Assembly: GCA_943789135.1 (NCBI GenBank)
Contig: CALSSY010000012.1
Coordinates: 1 to 64,000, forward strand
Reading direction: 5' to 3'
Length of the DNA: 64,000 bases
Origin: an uncultured Bacteroidia bacterium
GTDB taxonomy: Bacteria > Bacteroidota > Bacteroidia > NS11-12g > UBA955
This document shows, in pieces, positions 28,614 to 36,709 of this stretch (position 1 is its first letter; the number at the start of each line of letters is the position of its first letter). A model generated the notes under the pieces. That model searched no databases. It saw only the letters and a program-made list of their open reading frames with translations, and had not been told where the DNA came from. Position numbers and translations under genes: made by a program.

Positions 28614-29216
28614 ATGCAAATCAAAGATCCAAAATATTTAGGCAGTTGGGAAAAATCCGTGGAAATGCCCCACAAAAACCTTCCAGAATTCGCATTTATT
28701 GGCCGTAGTAACGTGGGCAAATCCTCACTTATCAATTGCTTGGTAGACAGAAAAGAATTGGCACGAACCAGCTCCAAGCCAGGTAAGACCCAAACCCTGA
28801 ATCTGTATAATATTGACGGATGGATGCAAATCTGCGATTTGCCGGGTTATGGATATGCGAAAGTATCCAAAACCATGAGGAGTAAATTCAGCAATATGAT
28901 TCGTTACTATTTGAAGAATCGAGAAAATTTGTATGCGCTTTTCGTATTGGTAGATTTACGGATTCCCCCACAGCCCATGGACATAGAATTCATCAACGAT
29001 TGCGGCAACGATGAAATCCCCATTGTTTTGGTAGGCACCAAAAGTGATAAACTCAAACCTGAAGAGCTTGAAGTGAATCTACAAGCCATAAAAAATGCCC
29101 TATTGGAATACTGGGAGGAATTACCCCCTTTTATCATTAGTTCTTCCCAAACCAAGGTAGGCCGTGATGAAATTTGGGAAGTAATTACTCAAGCCATTCA
29201 AACTGACCAACAATAG
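28614..29216 (+). CDS. engB: Ribosome-biogenesis GTPase EngB (YsxC/YihA)
   Basis: A 200-residue circularly normal Era-like GTPase needed for 50S subunit assembly. Seen are G1 GRSNVGKSS, G2 around KPGKTQT, G3 DLPGYG, G4 GTKSDK and G5 SSSQT. The start ATG 28614 is preceded by AAGGAG at 12 bp, one of few SD-like sequences in the window. The 3' end overlaps hutH on the other strand by 19 bp. The frame is intact and length is typical. Confidence 0.96.
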   Translation: MQIKDPKYLGSWEKSVEMPHKNLPEFAFIGRSNVGKSSLINCLVDRKELARTSSKPGKTQTLNLYNIDGWMQICDLPGYGYAKVSKTMRSKFSNMIRYYLKNRENLYALFVLVDLRIPPQPMDIEFINDCGNDEIPIVLVGTKSDKLKPEELEVNLQAIKNALLEYWEELPPFIISSSQTKVGRDEIWEVITQAIQTDQQ

Positions 29217-30652
29217 CGATAGGACCTTTCGATCAAATCGCTCATAGGTATATTTCTGTGATCTAACTTTCCTTCGGATAAAAAGTCCTGAACACGTTTA
29301 TCAATACCTATTGATGACTTTTCTGTTCTTTGATCATAGGCTTTTACTGCACATAACCATTCCATAGCCAGCACATTACGGGTATTCTCGATTACGCGCA
29401 GCAATTTGGTGGCTGCATTCGCCCCCATTGATACGTGATCTTCTTGACCATTACTGGACATAATACTATCAACAGATGCCGGCGTACATAATTGTTTGTT
29501 TTGGCTCACCAAGGATGCCGCCGCGTATTGCGTTATCATACAGCCCGAATCTGTACCTGGGATTTCTGCCAAGTAGGGGGTTAAATCTCTTTGACCGCTT
29601 ACCAATAAATACAAACGTCGTTCTGAAATATTGGCAAATTCTGCAATTGCCATAGCAGCATAATCCAATGTCAAAGCCAAAGGTTGTCCGTGAAAATTCC
29701 CGCCGCTTAAGACACAATTTTCATCTTCAAAAACGTTGGGATTGTCGGTAACCGAGTTCAATTCTGTTTCCCAAACAGCAAAACAATGATCTAAGGCATC
29801 GTAACTTGCCCCATGCACTTGCGGAATACATCTAAAACTATAAGGATCTTGAACTTGCTTCTTGGGTTGTTTTGAAATAGACGAACCTTCTAGAACCTTG
29901 CGTATTTCTGAAGCTGCACGGATTTGACCATTATGAGGACGCACCTCGTGTATTGCATGATGGAAAGGCTCCAAACGACAATCAAAGGCATCAATACTCA
30001 ACGCCGCAATCCAGGGCAGTTGTGCTTCAATCTGTTCAATCTTCTGGTAGGCTTGCAAAGCATGGGCCATCATAAATTGCGTGCCATTAATTAATGCCAA
30101 GGCCTCCTTTGGATCCAAAACAATCGGAGCCAACCCTTCTGATTCGAGCCACTTATTTGCATCTATAATTTTTCCATTCACTCGCACCCTACCCTTTCCA
30201 ATTAAGGGCAAACACATTTGAGATAACGGTGCTAAATCACCAGAAGCACCTAGTGATCCTTGCTCATTTACGCATGGAGTAATATGCGAATTATACATGA
30301 ATGCCAAACGTTCAAATACCAGCGGGCGGATACCTGAAAAACCTTTACTCATATTGAGTAATTTCAACCACATCATGTTGCGCGTTAACGCTTCAGATAA
30401 AAGCGCACCAACACCCGCTGCATGGGTTATGAGCAAATTTTCTTGTAATTCGTTCAACTCCGAGGGGGAAATTTCAACATTCTGTAGGGATCCAAAACCT
30501 GTGTTTATTCCATATACGGGCGCTTTGGCCTCGGATAAATAACCTTTTAAAAAATCTACACTTTTCTGCATGCGCGAACGCAATTCCTCAGTAAGCACGA
30601 CAGGAGAAGCCATAGCCTCTTTCAATTCATATAAAAAATAATGATCACGCAT
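29198..30652 (-). CDS. hutH: Histidine ammonia-lyase
   Basis: HutH deaminates histidine to urocanate. The 484-residue protein has YGINTGFGS with the catalytic Tyr, GSLGASGDLAPLS giving the Ala-Ser-Gly MIO cofactor, NGTQFM, FHGQPLAL and GQEDHVSMGANA. No other hut genes are nearby. It overlaps hisS by 8 bp, so it is translated from the hisS transcript, an odd pairing of histidine use (tRNA charging) and breakdown. Related aromatic amino acid lyases cannot be wholly excluded, but the active-site text fits HAL. Slightly shorter than the usual ~500 residues. Confidence 0.9.
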   Translation of the reverse strand: MRDHYFLYELKEAMASPVVLTEELRSRMQKSVDFLKGYLSEAKAPVYGINTGFGSLQNVEISPSELNELQENLLITHAAGVGALLSEALTRNMMWLKLLNMSKGFSGIRPLVFERLAFMYNSHITPCVNEQGSLGASGDLAPLSQMCLPLIGKGRVRVNGKIIDANKWLESEGLAPIVLDPKEALALINGTQFMMAHALQAYQKIEQIEAQLPWIAALSIDAFDCRLEPFHHAIHEVRPHNGQIRAASEIRKVLEGSSISKQPKKQVQDPYSFRCIPQVHGASYDALDHCFAVWETELNSVTDNPNVFEDENCVLSGGNFHGQPLALTLDYAAMAIAEFANISERRLYLLVSGQRDLTPYLAEIPGTDSGCMITQYAAASLVSQNKQLCTPASVDSIMSSNGQEDHVSMGANAATKLLRVIENTRNVLAMEWLCAVKAYDQRTEKSSIGIDKRVQDFLSEGKLDHRNIPMSDLIERSYRYCWSV

Positions 30653-32021
30653 TTTGTAAAAAATTTAAAATTGAATCTTGTGAAATTTCTTCTTGGCTGC
30701 CATTTTTTAGGTCTTTTATGGAAACGGTTCCATTTCGCAACTCTGAATCTCCCAGTATTAACGCAAATCGTTGACGGGTTGAATTGGCATAATCCAATTG
30801 CTTTTTAAGTTTTACCGAACCTGGATAAACTTCTACAACAATACCCTGCTTTCGCAGTTCACGAGCCATATTAAAAGCTACCGTTTCAGCTTCAACCAAC
30901 ATCGGACAAATTATCACGCCGCTTTCTTCCTTTTGAATCGCTCCGCTATTTAGAATTTCGAGTGTATCAAAAATGCGATCTAATCCAAAAGAAACGCCCA
31001 CTCCAGAAACATCTTTCAACCCGAATATACCCGTTAAATTATCGTAACGGCCTCCGCCACCGATGCTTCCTATTTTAAAATCTTTAGGCAAACGACTGTC
31101 GTTGGTGACAACTTCAAACACACAACCCGTGTAATAACTAAGTCCACGCGCCAATCTTAAGTCTAATTTTACTTGAGGGAATCCACCAACCAAACCCCAA
31201 AGTTCTTTAAGTGCGACTATCCCTTGTTGAAGGTGTTCGTTTTGTATAACTTCAATAGAACTTAATCCATTAATAATACCTTGAAAATTATCAATTTCTG
31301 CCAAATCACACCACATTCCCCAAGCCGATTTCATGTGGGTAAGTCCGCGTTGATCTAGTTCATTTGAAACACCTTCTCTTCCTATTTTATCGAACTTATC
31401 GATAGCTTGCATAAAAGAATTCCATGCGTCTTGACTACCGGCCAATGGCAAAAAGGAATCCAAAACTTTTCGATGGTTAATTTTCACTTCAACTCCCAAG
31501 TCAAGAGAAGTGAAAACATCTATATACATTTCAACCAGTTCTGCTTCTGACAGTAAATGATTGGCCCCCACAATATCTACATCACATTGCCAAAATTCAC
31601 GATAGCGCCCCTTTTGTGGTCTATCAGCCCGCCATACAGGCTGCATTTGAAAACGCTTAAACGGAAAACTCAAGGTGCTCCTGTTCATCACAACAAATCG
31701 AGCGAGCGGCACGGTTAAATCGTATCGAAGTCCCCGAGAAGCGATCTGGGGTGTTAGTTCCGCATAATTGATATTGTCTAATGATTCTGGATTAACTTTT
31801 GTTAGATATTCTCCCGAATTCAACACTTTAAACAATAATTGGTCGCCTTCATCGCCATATTTACCTTGAAGGGTTGCCAAATTTTCCAAAGCCGGTGTTT
31901 CGATTCCCACAAATCCATGAAGCTTAAAAACACGCTCCATTACATTCATTATTGATTTGCGTTTTTGATACACTTCGGGCCCAAAATCACGGGTTCCCGA
32001 TGGCAATGAGGGTTTTTGCAT
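30645..32021 (-). CDS. hisS: Histidine--tRNA ligase
   Basis: The 458-residue class II synthetase starts at ATG 32021 (MQKPSLPSGTRDFGP); the eight codons above it lie in promoter sequence. Motif 2 is PVWRADRPQKGRYREFWQCD, the histidine-A motif is LARGLSYYTGCVFEV, and motif 3 is GVSFGLDRI; an anticodon-binding domain ends the protein. A -7 element (TATATTTG, 32025-32032) is only 3 bp from the ATG, suggesting a leaderless message, and a strong terminator for the upstream gene sits immediately before it. The hutH gene follows in the same unit. Confidence 0.96.
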   Translation of the reverse strand: MQKPSLPSGTRDFGPEVYQKRKSIMNVMERVFKLHGFVGIETPALENLATLQGKYGDEGDQLLFKVLNSGEYLTKVNPESLDNINYAELTPQIASRGLRYDLTVPLARFVVMNRSTLSFPFKRFQMQPVWRADRPQKGRYREFWQCDVDIVGANHLLSEAELVEMYIDVFTSLDLGVEVKINHRKVLDSFLPLAGSQDAWNSFMQAIDKFDKIGREGVSNELDQRGLTHMKSAWGMWCDLAEIDNFQGIINGLSSIEVIQNEHLQQGIVALKELWGLVGGFPQVKLDLRLARGLSYYTGCVFEVVTNDSRLPKDFKIGSIGGGGRYDNLTGIFGLKDVSGVGVSFGLDRIFDTLEILNSGAIQKEESGVIICPMLVEAETVAFNMARELRKQGIVVEVYPGSVKLKKQLDYANSTRQRFALILGDSELRNGTVSIKDLKNGSQEEISQDSILNFLQNA

Positions 32022-32024
32022 GTG

Positions 32025-32032
32025 CAAATATA
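32025..32032 (-). promoter_or_regulatory. -7 promoter element (TATATTTG) for hisS-hutH
   Basis: TATATTTG on the minus strand ends 3 bp before the hisS ATG and begins 4 bp after the terminator stem of the upstream gene. If used, transcription would start at or next to the ATG. Confidence 0.5.
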
Positions 32033-32035
32033 CAC

Positions 32036-32068
32036 AAAGCCCCACAGACGTTTGGTCTGTGGGGCTTT
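32036..32068 (-). terminator. Terminator after the thioredoxin-like gene
   Basis: AAAGCCCCACAGAC / GTCTGTGGGGCTTT, a perfect 14-bp stem with a 5-base loop, is 55 bp downstream of the thioredoxin stop and directly before the hisS promoter. Confidence 0.9.
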
Positions 32069-32123
32069 TGATTTTGTTTCAATTATTTGCAATAATCACA
32101 AATAATCAAGGTATGAAATCTGT

Positions 32124-32627
32124 TTATTCAGTGACTTCTTGTGGCAATAACTTTTTCAATTGGGCCTCTAACTCATCTTCAGCACCAGGCGTATATCCTT
32201 GATGCGAGTATACAATTTTGCCATCGCCATCTACAATGAACGTCATCGGTGGATTGTTCACATTCATCGCCCTAGCTAGGTCTTGATTCTCATCCAGAAT
32301 TATTTCGTATTGCCAACCTTCACCAAGAACTTTTGGTTTTACTTTTTTCACATTTCTAGAATCGTCGATACTAACCGCTACCATTTTCATGTTGTAGGTT
32401 TCCTCCCAATATTCGTAATACTGATCTATAGCCTGAAGTTCTTTGATACAAGGTCCGCACCAGGTTGCCCAAAAGCTGATTACTGTAATTTTACCGGGTT
32501 CTACTACCGAACTAAAATCGATGTTCTCACCATTGATATTTTTAACATTTACAGAAGGTACCGTTTGCGCGCTCAATGCCGTTGTAAACGCTGCCATTAA
32601 CAAAAAGAGGTAGGATTTTATTCTCAT
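32124..32627 (-). CDS. Exported thioredoxin-like protein (TlpA/ResA type)
   Basis: A 167-residue protein with a signal peptide (cleavage near ALSAQ, residue ~20) followed by an AhpC/TSA-thioredoxin fold. It has the WATWCGPCIKEL active site with a CGPC redox pair and the cis-Pro region NNPPMTFIVDGDG. It probably reduces disulfides in the periplasm, e.g. in cytochrome c maturation or general repair. It is a single-gene unit, with a terminator behind. The frame is intact. Confidence 0.9.
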   Translation of the reverse strand: MRIKSYLFLLMAAFTTALSAQTVPSVNVKNINGENIDFSSVVEPGKITVISFWATWCGPCIKELQAIDQYYEYWEETYNMKMVAVSIDDSRNVKKVKPKVLGEGWQYEIILDENQDLARAMNVNNPPMTFIVDGDGKIVYSHQGYTPGAEDELEAQLKKLLPQEVTE

Positions 32628-32666
32628 AGTACAAATTTAGTTGCTTTCATGAATAAAGGGCAATTT

Positions 32667-33152
32667 TCATGCCATATTCAATTCTTTAGGACTTGGGATC
32701 ACAGAATTCACTTTTATTTTGAAACCTTTAACGCCAGCCCCTTCAGCGCACACAATGTCGCGATCTTTATCCCCAAAGAAGATAGAATCCTGCGGAGTTA
32801 TTTTATATGTATGTATTGCCTTTTCCACCATTAGACTACCGGGTTTTCTACATAAACATTTACCCGAAAACGCTTCGTGATGAGGACAGAAATAAAAGTC
32901 TTGAATACGAAAACCTGCTTCTATGCATTTACCCTGAAGATATTGGTGCATGGCCTCTACATTACTCGCACCATAGAGCCCTTTGGCTATACCCCCTTGA
33001 TTGGTAATTACGACTAAAATGTAACCCAAATCGTACCATTCTTTTGCTTTTTCCAAAAAACCGGGTAGAATATGAAACTCTTTTACAGAGCGGGTATAAT
33101 CTCCTGGATCGTGATTTATTACCCCATCGCGATCTAAAAAAACAGCTTTCAC
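32667..33152 (-). CDS. gmhB: D-glycero-D-manno-heptose 1,7-bisphosphate phosphatase-type HAD hydrolase
   Basis: HAD-IIIA phosphatase of 161 residues: motif I FLDRDGVINHD with both Asp, motif II VITNQGG, the zinc-binding loop CPHHEAFSGKCLCRKP, and motif III FFGDKDRDI. GmhB makes heptose-1-phosphate for LPS core. Histidinol-phosphatase activity is an alternative in this family. It is divergent from the GT2 gene with a 57-bp gap. Confidence 0.85.
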   Translation of the reverse strand: MKAVFLDRDGVINHDPGDYTRSVKEFHILPGFLEKAKEWYDLGYILVVITNQGGIAKGLYGASNVEAMHQYLQGKCIEAGFRIQDFYFCPHHEAFSGKCLCRKPGSLMVEKAIHTYKITPQDSIFFGDKDRDIVCAEGAGVKGFKIKVNSVIPSPKELNMA

Positions 33153-33189
33153 AGTTCAAAAGTACCCAAAATATGCCGAAAAGAATCCC

Positions 33190-33197
33190 TATTTTTG
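33190..33197 (+). promoter_or_regulatory. -7 promoter element (TATTTTTG) of the GT2 gene
   Basis: TATTTTTG matches TAnnTTTG 12 bp before ATG 33210. The -33 box is not obvious. Confidence 0.45.
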
Positions 33198-33209
33198 CCT
33201 AACGCCCTT

Positions 33210-33941
33210 ATGAGTAACACCCCTTATTTGGTAATTATTCCAACTTACAATGAGATCGAAAACATCGAACGGATGGTTCAAACCGTCATGGGGCTTCCTA
33301 AAGAAATTGACTTATTAATAGTTGATGACGGCTCTCCAGATGGCACAGGTGCTAAAGTAAAGGAAATGCAATCGGATTTTAAGGACCGACTTCATATTTT
33401 GGAGCGTACCGAAAAAAACGGATTGGGCACGGCTTACATAGCTGGTTTTCATTGGGCATTAGAACGTCAATACGAATTTATTTGCGAGATGGATTGCGAT
33501 TTTTCGCATCCTGTCGATCAATTACCTAAGCTAATTGAAAAATGCGAATCCGATTCCGACGTATGCGTGGGATCGAGGTATGTAGGTGGTGTAGTAAACG
33601 TGGTAAATTGGCCTATGGGGAGAGTTTTAATGAGTTATTATGCCTCTAAATATGTGCAATTCATAACGGGTTTGAACATTGCCGATACAACTGCGGGTTT
33701 TGTTTGTTATCGCAGAAACGTACTTGAAACTATTGGCATCAATGATATCAAATTCCGAGGATATGCGTTCCAAATAGAAATGAAATTCCGCTCGAAACGC
33801 AAAGGATTTAACATTGCTGAGCATCCTATAATATTTACAGACCGAACAGCGGGTACTTCTAAAATGAGCACCAAAATCTTTCAAGAAGCTTTATTTGGGG
33901 TATTGGAGTTGAAAATAAAGAGTGTTTTCGGGAAACTCTAA
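33210..33941 (+). CDS. Polyprenol monophosphomannose synthase-like GT2 glycosyltransferase
   Basis: The 243-residue GT-A enzyme carries VIIPTYNEIENIERMV, LLIVDDGSPDGTG with the nucleotide-binding Asp, CEMDCDFSHPVDQLP with the DXD-type acidic motif, and GSRYVGGVVNVVNWP, as in dolichol-phosphate mannose synthases without C-terminal membrane helices. It would make a polyprenyl-P-sugar donor, which could feed GT-C enzymes such as the one at 1-2.6 kb (inference). ATG 33210 is used; the apparent earlier start at 33195 is a TTG inside the promoter. Confidence 0.88.
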   Translation: MSNTPYLVIIPTYNEIENIERMVQTVMGLPKEIDLLIVDDGSPDGTGAKVKEMQSDFKDRLHILERTEKNGLGTAYIAGFHWALERQYEFICEMDCDFSHPVDQLPKLIEKCESDSDVCVGSRYVGGVVNVVNWPMGRVLMSYYASKYVQFITGLNIADTTAGFVCYRRNVLETIGINDIKFRGYAFQIEMKFRSKRKGFNIAEHPIIFTDRTAGTSKMSTKIFQEALFGVLELKIKSVFGKL

Positions 33942-34043
33942 CTCCGTCGAATCTGGAATTAAAATCAAATTCATTTTTATGTAATTATTTATTTATGTTA
34001 TCAATTGTAAAAAACAATCAATAAATTGCGTTTAACAACAACT

Positions 34044-34658
34044 ATGAAAAAAAACATACTTATTTACACCGTAGCAGGCCTCTTTTTGGCTTCTTGCTCT
34101 ACAACCATTGAACGCAATGCTACCGCATTCGGCGGGGGTTGGGGAATGTCAAACAAAAACGAAAGTTTCAAACCCACCAAATCAGAGCAAGAACTGAATG
34201 TTAAAGCCCATTCCGAAAAACAAACTCAAGCAGAAAACAACACCAATTTAGAAATCACTGCTGAAAACCCACCTTGTATTTTACCCTACGACCAAGGGGA
34301 ATTAAAAGAAAACATCCTCAAAACTGAAGAATTTAAAAATCTCAATTTTGTACAAAAAACCGTCGTTAAGAAAGCCTTAGATAAAATAGAGAAATCTCAA
34401 GCGAAGCAAACCAAGAAACCAAAATCAGAAACATTACAAAACGAAGCCAATGGTGGTGGTTTGGACTCTAATGAAATGATCATTGCCGCATTGCTTTGCT
34501 TCTTTTTGGGAGGCCTAGGCATTCACCGTTTCTATTTGGGTTATACAACTATAGGAATAATCCAATTACTTACTGCTGGTGGTTGTGGTATTTGGGTTTT
34601 AATTGATTTAATCCGAATCCTTACTGGCGATTTAGGAAGAAATCCAGACTCTAACTAA
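34044..34658 (+). CDS. Lipoprotein with a C-terminal TM2 domain
   Basis: A 204-residue protein. The lipoprotein signal ends LFLASC (Cys18). Residues 20-140 are charged, Lys/Glu/Asn-rich and probably disordered. A helical [25 protein letters not shown] stretch follows, and the C-terminal 60 residues are a TM2 domain, two membrane helices with [20 protein letters not shown] lipid anchor at one end and two membrane helices at the other would tether it twice; function unknown. Similar proteins in Bacteroidota combine a lipobox with TM2. The DUF2752 gene follows 1 bp later. Confidence 0.75.
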   Translation: MKKNILIYTVAGLFLASCSTTIERNATAFGGGWGMSNKNESFKPTKSEQELNVKAHSEKQTQAENNTNLEITAENPPCILPYDQGELKENILKTEEFKNLNFVQKTVVKKALDKIEKSQAKQTKKPKSETLQNEANGGGLDSNEMIIAALLCFFLGGLGIHRFYLGYTTIGIIQLLTAGGCGIWVLIDLIRILTGDLGRNPDSN

Positions 34659-34659
34659 G

Positions 34660-34995
34660 TTGAAAATAAAAACTCAATTGCGTAAAACAACAAAAACCCT
34701 ATTCAGGGTTTTTGTTGTTTTTATACCTTTTGTTCTACTGATATTGCCACCTAACGTGTTTGATTCAGGTCCAACTATCTGCATATCTAAACTGATTACC
34801 AATATTGATTGTCCGGGGTGCGGCATTACACGTGCGATTCAACATGCCATCCATTTTGAATTTGAAACAGCTTGGAAGTACAACAAATTGTTCGTTGTTA
34901 TCTTCCCTTTACTAGGTTGGCTCTATTTAAAAGAATCCTATCAAACCTATAAGTACTTTAAAAATAAAACAAACGCAGATTCTACGAATCCCTAA
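34660..34995 (+). CDS. DUF2752-family small membrane protein
   Basis: A 111-residue protein with two hydrophobic helices (residues 15-32 and 77-93) and the family's core NIDCPGCGITRAIQHAIHFEF, with a CPGCGxTRA motif. Function is unknown. The only plausible start is TTG 34660, one base after the upstream stop, implying translational coupling. DUF2752 and TM2 genes are often neighbours, which suggests a shared membrane role; no mechanism can be named. Confidence 0.8.
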   Translation: MKIKTQLRKTTKTLFRVFVVFIPFVLLILPPNVFDSGPTICISKLITNIDCPGCGITRAIQHAIHFEFETAWKYNKLFVVIFPLLGWLYLKESYQTYKYFKNKTNADSTNP

Positions 34996-35039
34996 TGTTT
35001 TTTATAAAATCACGATGTCAATCAATTATATAACATTAC

Positions 35040-35087
35040 TTTTAAAGAGTTAGACACTATAAACTTTTTAAAAATCACTCTTTAAAA
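35040..35087. repeat. Inverted repeat in the gap before corA
   Basis: TTTTAAAGAGT (35040-35050) and ACTCTTTAAAA (35077-35087) form a perfect 11-bp inverted repeat with a 26-bp spacer in the 233-bp gap. It may be a terminator-like structure for the DUF2752 unit or a regulatory site. Confidence 0.5.
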
Positions 35088-35176
35088 CGCTATTATTGGG
35101 GCTTATTGTCGTAATCAATTTGTCTTAAGAACTTTTATATTAGTTAATGAAAATTCGTATTTCATTAAGTAAACCT

Positions 35177-35184
35177 TATATTTG
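35177..35184 (+). promoter_or_regulatory. -7 promoter element (TATATTTG) of corA
   Basis: TATATTTG lies 44 bp before ATG 35229 and would give a ~38-nt leader. No good -33 TTTG is seen at 19-21 bp. Confidence 0.45.
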
Positions 35185-35228
35185 CGGCTCATTAAAGATG
35201 GAACCCGAACCTCGAAGTTGTATTTCCA

Positions 35229-36179
35229 ATGATGCGCGTTTACCACAAACGACAAACCCGTGTGCACAAAGTGCCGAATTTGTCTCAGTTAGAGACAACA
35301 GAGGGATTGGTATGGATTGACCTGCAGAATCCAAGTCCTGCAGAAATTGCAGATGTTGAGGCCCACTTTGAATTTAAATTCCAATCCAGACAAGAACAAA
35401 TCGAAATCGAAAGTTCTTCCCGATATTTTGAAACGGACGATGAGATTATTGCAAATAGCAATTTTCTACAATTCAATACAGAACACAACCAGTTCATTTC
35501 CAATGCGGTTTCATTCATTCTTCAGGATGATATTTTATTTACTTACCGAGACGCTGATTTAACTGCATTTTCCGATTGTGTTAAAAAAATCAAAGGTACC
35601 GGACGTTTTTTCCATAGTGGGAAACAAATAATGGCCACCTTGCTTGAAGTTGGTGTAGATAACGATGCGGACTTATTAGAAACCCTATCCAGGCAGGTTG
35701 CCGAACTTTCTAAAGTTGTTTCTTTTGGGGGAAACCCAGACGAGCAATTGATTTTGAAAATCTCAAGAACTCAGGAAATGACCATGGAGATTCGTCAAAA
35801 CGCGGTGGATAAACAGAGGGTACTTTCAGCGATTTTAAAAAGTAAAGAATTTGAAGGTGAAGACTATGAACGATTGCGTATTGTAATTAAGGATATCAAC
35901 TCCCTAATCGACCATGCAAACTTCACTTTTCAACGTTTGGAATATTTGCAAAACACCTTCTTAGGTTTGGTGAATATTGAGCAAAACAAAATCATAAAGA
36001 TCTTTACCGTTGCCAGTGTAATTTTCATGCCTCCAACCCTCATTGCGAGTGTGTATGGTATGAATTTTGAATTCATTCAGGCGTTTAAGTGGAAATATGG
36101 GTTTATTTACGCCATCATTATTATGGTGTTTTCTTCAGCAGGAACGCTGTATTTCTTCCGCAGGAAAAAGTGGTTATAA
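35229..36179 (+). CDS. corA: CorA-family magnesium transporter
   Basis: The 316-residue protein has an N-terminal cytoplasmic alpha/beta domain, a long helix (residues ~150-255), and two C-terminal membrane helices with the signature YGMNFEF between them (GMN loop). CorA forms pentameric Mg/Co channels. The C-terminus ends in basic FRRKKWL. Either ATG 35229 or the next codon can start it. Stand-alone gene after a promoter; the small hypothetical gene follows at 31 bp and may be co-transcribed. Confidence 0.92.
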   Translation: MMRVYHKRQTRVHKVPNLSQLETTEGLVWIDLQNPSPAEIADVEAHFEFKFQSRQEQIEIESSSRYFETDDEIIANSNFLQFNTEHNQFISNAVSFILQDDILFTYRDADLTAFSDCVKKIKGTGRFFHSGKQIMATLLEVGVDNDADLLETLSRQVAELSKVVSFGGNPDEQLILKISRTQEMTMEIRQNAVDKQRVLSAILKSKEFEGEDYERLRIVIKDINSLIDHANFTFQRLEYLQNTFLGLVNIEQNKIIKIFTVASVIFMPPTLIASVYGMNFEFIQAFKWKYGFIYAIIIMVFSSAGTLYFFRRKKWL

Positions 36180-36210
36180 ACTTTTTTCACATTAGGGTGT
36201 TTGTAAAGGT

Positions 36211-36705
36211 ATGAGGAAATGGTTTTTAGGAGGAATATTATTGATTTTTCTTGCTTCTTCTGTCAAATTGAAACCACTAGATCTAATTCGAAATACCTAT
36301 AAAAAGGCATTGAAAGAAAAGGAATCCGTTAAAGAATTAAAAGAACTCACAAAAAATCAACCCGATGCATTATACAAAGCCTATTTTGCAATGGCACTGG
36401 CGTTTGAAGCCCGAGAATCGAGTTGGGTTACAACAAAAATGAGATTGGCAAAAGACGCCTATGCTCAACTTAACGATGCGGTTAAATCGAATCCAAACAA
36501 CTATGAAATTCGCTATTTGAGATTCAGTTTTTCTTGTGAAGTTCCGAGCTTACTAGGCCTAAATGAACACATCGCAAGTGATAAAAACTATCTCTTGAAG
36601 AAAGCCAAAAAAGGCGAGCCACTGGCGGATATTATGAAGAAATATTTTTCAAAATCGTCTTGCTTAACCGAAGCGGAAAAACAAGTTCTGAATACCCGCC
36701 TATAG
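36211..36705 (+). CDS. Hypothetical exported protein with helical repeats
   Basis: A 164-residue protein with an N-terminal hydrophobic signal (MRKWFLGGILLIFLASSV). The rest is helical; residues ~45-110 (ALYKAYFAMALAFEARES, LAKDAYAQLNDAVKSNPNNYEIRYLRF) look like TPR-type helices. The pattern IRYLRFSFSC...LLGLNEHIASDK recurs in Bacteroidota hypothetical proteins as I recall. Function unknown. It converges on pgk with a 4-bp gap. Confidence 0.65.
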   Translation: MRKWFLGGILLIFLASSVKLKPLDLIRNTYKKALKEKESVKELKELTKNQPDALYKAYFAMALAFEARESSWVTTKMRLAKDAYAQLNDAVKSNPNNYEIRYLRFSFSCEVPSLLGLNEHIASDKNYLLKKAKKGEPLADIMKKYFSKSSCLTEAEKQVLNTRL

Positions 36706-36709
36706 GCGT

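Noticed and set aside
28559-28777. N-terminal extension of ubiE
   Set aside because: Family length ends near TTG 28558, and the extension would run through the ubiE -7 element and the start of the divergent engB gene.
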